From assembly GCA_030431355.1 (NCBI GenBank), contig JAUIJG010000210.1, positions 1 to 9,083 on the forward strand: 9,083 bases of DNA, written 5' to 3'. The notes below the pieces were generated by a model that was not told the origin of the DNA, did not search any database, and saw only the letters and a program-made list of their open reading frames with translations. A program made the translations under genes and the position numbers. The stretch's first letter is position 1. Every line of letters begins with the position of its first letter. The stretch comes from a bacterium (GTDB taxonomy: Bacteria > Cyanobacteriota > Vampirovibrionia > Obscuribacterales > Obscuribacteraceae). Shown piece by piece: positions 6,815-9,083 of this stretch.

Positions 6815-8989
6815 CTGGAAAGTCTAAGCGAGAACAAGGTAAGCGCCAGAAAGCTGTTCTGGGTCAGTTTTGTTCTTCTCTTCGCGGAGATTTTATGCAT
6901 CCGCTGGCTCAGTTGCGAGCTGGTTCTGGTTAGAATTTTTCCGAACCTGATCGTGATGGTGGCACTGGTCTCCACCTCCACCGGACTGATAGTCCAGTCA
7001 ACCCAGACAAAAGACGGCTCCAAATCCTCACCACTAGATTCAGCGGCTGCCAGCATTCTGGCGGCGGTCATTCTGATAGCCGGATGTCTCTTTGCTGTTC
7101 CACTAAACCTCTCCGCCCTGACAATAAAAATAGAGGCAGCCAATACCGGAAACGTCATACTTGCCCTGACAATTCTTTTCACTCTAATAGGATGCCTTTT
7201 TACGGTTTTCCGTCGCATTGGAGTGAGCCTGGGAGCGGAGTTCGAAAAGCACAAACCCCTGAGCGCCTATTCCATAAATCTCCTTGGTAGCATAGCCGGT
7301 ACCGCCGCAATCGGTCTTGTCTCCTGGTTCAGCTTCGATTGCTATGTCTGGCTATTGATTCTCACCGCATCCACTCTCTTTGTTATCGACAGCAAAAAGC
7401 TAAAACTGGCGGTGACGGCTGTGGGTCTTGTGGCCGCTGTCACAAGTGTCTTCATCTACTCGGATAGCTGCTGGTCCCCCTACAGCAAACTAACCGTGGT
7501 GCCCGTGGCGGAGGAAGCTCTCGGCGCAGGCAGCTATGTTCTAAACTCTAACAACGAATACTTTCACACCGGGCTGAAGATACTTCCAAAAGAAGAGGAA
7601 GAAAAGTTCCTCACGATTAAACCCAGGAATGTCCACACGGAGACAGTTCAATACTATTATCGACGGACACGCACGCCATTCTTATTCGCGCCGGATCATG
7701 ATGATGTGCTTGTTCTGGGGGCAGGCTCGGGCAACGACGCCGCCTGCGCTTTGTCCTATGGGGCAAAATCAGTGGACGCCGTCGAGATCGATCCGGTCAT
7801 CGCCACCTATGGCAAGACAATACATCCGAACCACCCCTGGCAAGACCCGAGGGTGCATGCCTTCGCGGAAGATGCTCGCTCTTATCTCAGATACACAAAG
7901 AAGAAATATGACCTGATTCTCTTCGCCGACCTGGACCCGGGAGCTACTATAAAGCGTTCATCTTTCCTGCGTATAGACAACTTTGTCTACACAGAAGAAT
8001 CAATGAAAGCGGCTCTCAATGCCCTTAAACCAGACGGTGTGGTGGTTCTCTCCTATGCCACCGGTCCGGACAATTTCATCACCGAAAGAATTTATAACAC
8101 CATATATAAAGCCTGGGGCAAGAAACCATTCGCTTATGTAGATCGAAAATGGGACAGTGTAATCTTCGTGTTCGGACCGGGCGCCAAAGAACCTCCATCG
8201 GATGTGGTGGCATACGCCAGTCGTGGACTGGAACAGTGGCCGCCTCCGGGCAAAGAAGTTAAAACCAGCCCTTCCACCGATGACTGGCCATTTCTATTCA
8301 CCGAATTCAATGTCAATGGAATGATCCTCTACTTCTCCGTTTTGTTGATAGCGGTGGTGATACCTACAATTCTCGCGGTTCTCAAAACGCCTAAAACAGC
8401 CGAGGCTAAAGAGAGCATCAGTCCTGGAGAATGGGGCAATATGTTCTTTCTCGGTCAGGCATTCATGCTTGTGGAGACGAAATCCATCACCCAGTTATCC
8501 CTGCTATTCGGAGCAACCTGGCTGGTAAGTTCCATTGTAATCATGACTATTCTGACCCTGGCATGGTTTGCCAACCTGTTTGTGATCAAGTACAAAAAAA
8601 TCCCTCTGCCGTTTCTCTATGGCGGGCTCCTGGTCTGCTGCACCATTGACTATCTATGGAAGGTGCCTGAACACACTTCGATGAGCCCGGTCGCCATCGG
8701 CGTGATCGCGTCACTCATCGCTTGCGGACCTATTCTGTTCGGCAGCATGACTTTCTCCAGATGCTTCCGTGATACCAAACTGCCGCTTCAACTTCTCTCG
8801 GCCAATTTACTTGGTGTCGCATTCGGCGGACTGACCGAAAATCTCTCCCTCTGGTTCGGACTAAAAGGGCTGCCTATTATTGCTTTTGCCCAATCTGAAC
8901 TAAGTCCTGACAAGGGGCAATTGAGCTTTACGAGTAGCTTTACGGCACAGTTTACCGATTTTAGTGATTTGAATGAGCAAGATGAATAA
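6815..8989 (+). CDS. Multi-helix membrane protein with spermidine-synthase-like (SAM-fold) domain
   Basis: 724 residues from a proposed CTG start. The first helix (about 14-32, LFWVSFVLLFAEILCIRWL) has the Glu and Arg-Trp typical of this membrane family and would be lost from a GTG start at 6953. Further helices lie at about 42-60, 78-97, 112-133, 150-170, 174-192 and 197-216. A Rossmann domain follows (about 245-490): VLGAGSGNDA (299-308), VEIDP (323-327), EDARSYLR (352-359) and YDLILFADLDP (365-375). TDDWPFLFTEF (488-498) ends it, then a second membrane block with GQAFMLVETKSITQLSLLFG (547-566) and helices to about 676. The nucleotide-binding motifs match spermidine synthases and methyltransferases, but the active-site Asp pair is spaced DLDP rather than DxxDP, so genuine polyamine synthesis is doubtful; substrate unknown. 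The stop overlaps the start of the next gene. Confidence 0.88.
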   Translation: MESLSENKVSARKLFWVSFVLLFAEILCIRWLSCELVLVRIFPNLIVMVALVSTSTGLIVQSTQTKDGSKSSPLDSAAASILAAVILIAGCLFAVPLNLSALTIKIEAANTGNVILALTILFTLIGCLFTVFRRIGVSLGAEFEKHKPLSAYSINLLGSIAGTAAIGLVSWFSFDCYVWLLILTASTLFVIDSKKLKLAVTAVGLVAAVTSVFIYSDSCWSPYSKLTVVPVAEEALGAGSYVLNSNNEYFHTGLKILPKEEEEKFLTIKPRNVHTETVQYYYRRTRTPFLFAPDHDDVLVLGAGSGNDAACALSYGAKSVDAVEIDPVIATYGKTIHPNHPWQDPRVHAFAEDARSYLRYTKKKYDLILFADLDPGATIKRSSFLRIDNFVYTEESMKAALNALKPDGVVVLSYATGPDNFITERIYNTIYKAWGKKPFAYVDRKWDSVIFVFGPGAKEPPSDVVAYASRGLEQWPPPGKEVKTSPSTDDWPFLFTEFNVNGMILYFSVLLIAVVIPTILAVLKTPKTAEAKESISPGEWGNMFFLGQAFMLVETKSITQLSLLFGATWLVSSIVIMTILTLAWFANLFVIKYKKIPLPFLYGGLLVCCTIDYLWKVPEHTSMSPVAIGVIASLIACGPILFGSMTFSRCFRDTKLPLQLLSANLLGVAFGGLTENLSLWFGLKGLPIIAFAQSELSPDKGQLSFTSSFTAQFTDFSDLNEQDE

Positions 8990-9083
8990 AACAGCAGCAA
9001 TTATAGGCGCTACAGGTTTGGTAGGAACACATCTTCTTCAAATTTTATTAGAAGATGAGTCTTATAGCAAAATATGGATACTG
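8973..9083 (+). CDS. NAD(P)-binding Rossmann protein, atypical SDR/TIP30-like (3' end outside window)
   Basis: Only 37 codons are present. From the second ATG (8982) the protein reads MNKTAAIIGATGLVG, a beta strand followed by the GxxGxxG dinucleotide-binding loop (GATGLVG), then a helix (THLLQILLEDESY) and the second strand (SKIWIL). This is the N-terminus of NAD(P)-binding oxidoreductases of the atypical short-chain dehydrogenase type, resembling HTATIP2/TIP30-like proteins; a sugar epimerase or another SDR is also possible. Either ATG (8973 or 8982) overlaps the stop of the preceding gene by several bases, which suggests one operon with coupled translation. The visible bases are more AT-rich, with codons such as TTA and ACA, than the upstream gene, but the sample is short. 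Confidence 0.8.
   Translation, partial: MSKMNKTAAIIGATGLVGTHLLQILLEDESYSKIWIL

Noticed and set aside
6700..6933. Open + strand frame starting with ATG that could feed the synthase-like gene through a frameshift
   Set aside because: Its product is Arg/Lys/Gly-rich and not protein-like, and the in-frame CTG with a strong ribosome site explains the missing N-terminus more simply. Read-level checking could reopen this.
6775..7254. 159-codon open frame on the minus strand
   Set aside because: It is antisense to the N-terminal helices of the synthase-like protein, has a biased Arg/Thr/Ser-rich composition and no family motif.

Overview
The window holds five or six bacterial protein genes and no RNA gene, CRISPR array or insertion sequence that I can see. 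The gene content suggests a Gram-negative-type bacterium from a lineage rich in eukaryote-like signalling proteins: a kinesin-light-chain-type TPR protein, a giant membrane protein with two Ser/Thr kinase domains, and a membrane protein with a spermidine-synthase-like domain. Moderate GC content and this protein mix would fit the non-photosynthetic cyanobacterial relatives (Vampirovibrionia/Melainabacteria, e.g. Obscuribacterales). That placement is inference from gene style only; planctomycetes, acidobacteria and similar groups are not excluded.

Layout. 3-698 (+): C-terminal part of a TPR protein that begins before the window. 730-5688 (-): a 1652-residue membrane protein, convergent with the TPR gene, built as two successive modules, each with transmembrane helices, a short beta-rich linker and a protein kinase domain. 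5689-5897: divergent intergenic region with short tandem repeats. 5898-6269 (+): a DUF2237 protein. 6305-6574 (-): an 89-residue unknown protein, convergent with it. 6575-6814: second divergent intergenic region. 6815-8989 (+): multi-helix membrane protein with a spermidine-synthase-like methyltransferase fold. 8973-end (+): start of an NAD(P)-binding Rossmann (atypical SDR/TIP30-like) gene that overlaps the preceding one.

Two points stand out. First, the double-kinase protein looks like an internal duplication and fusion of a TM-linker-kinase unit. Both kinase copies keep the catalytic Lys, Glu and Asp residues, but they have decayed differently: copy 1 lost every P-loop glycine, and copy 2 has DFS in place of DFG. 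Second, the membrane synthase-like gene has no ATG/GTG/TTG start that includes its first, family-typical helix. The reading frame continues upstream to a CTG codon at 6815, seven bases after a strong GGGGGAGGG Shine-Dalgarno sequence, so the gene probably starts at CTG and is 46 residues longer than a standard gene call would give.

No functional pathway clearly joins the genes. Only the last two (synthase-like and SDR) are in an operon-like overlap; the others alternate in strand and are probably independent transcription units.
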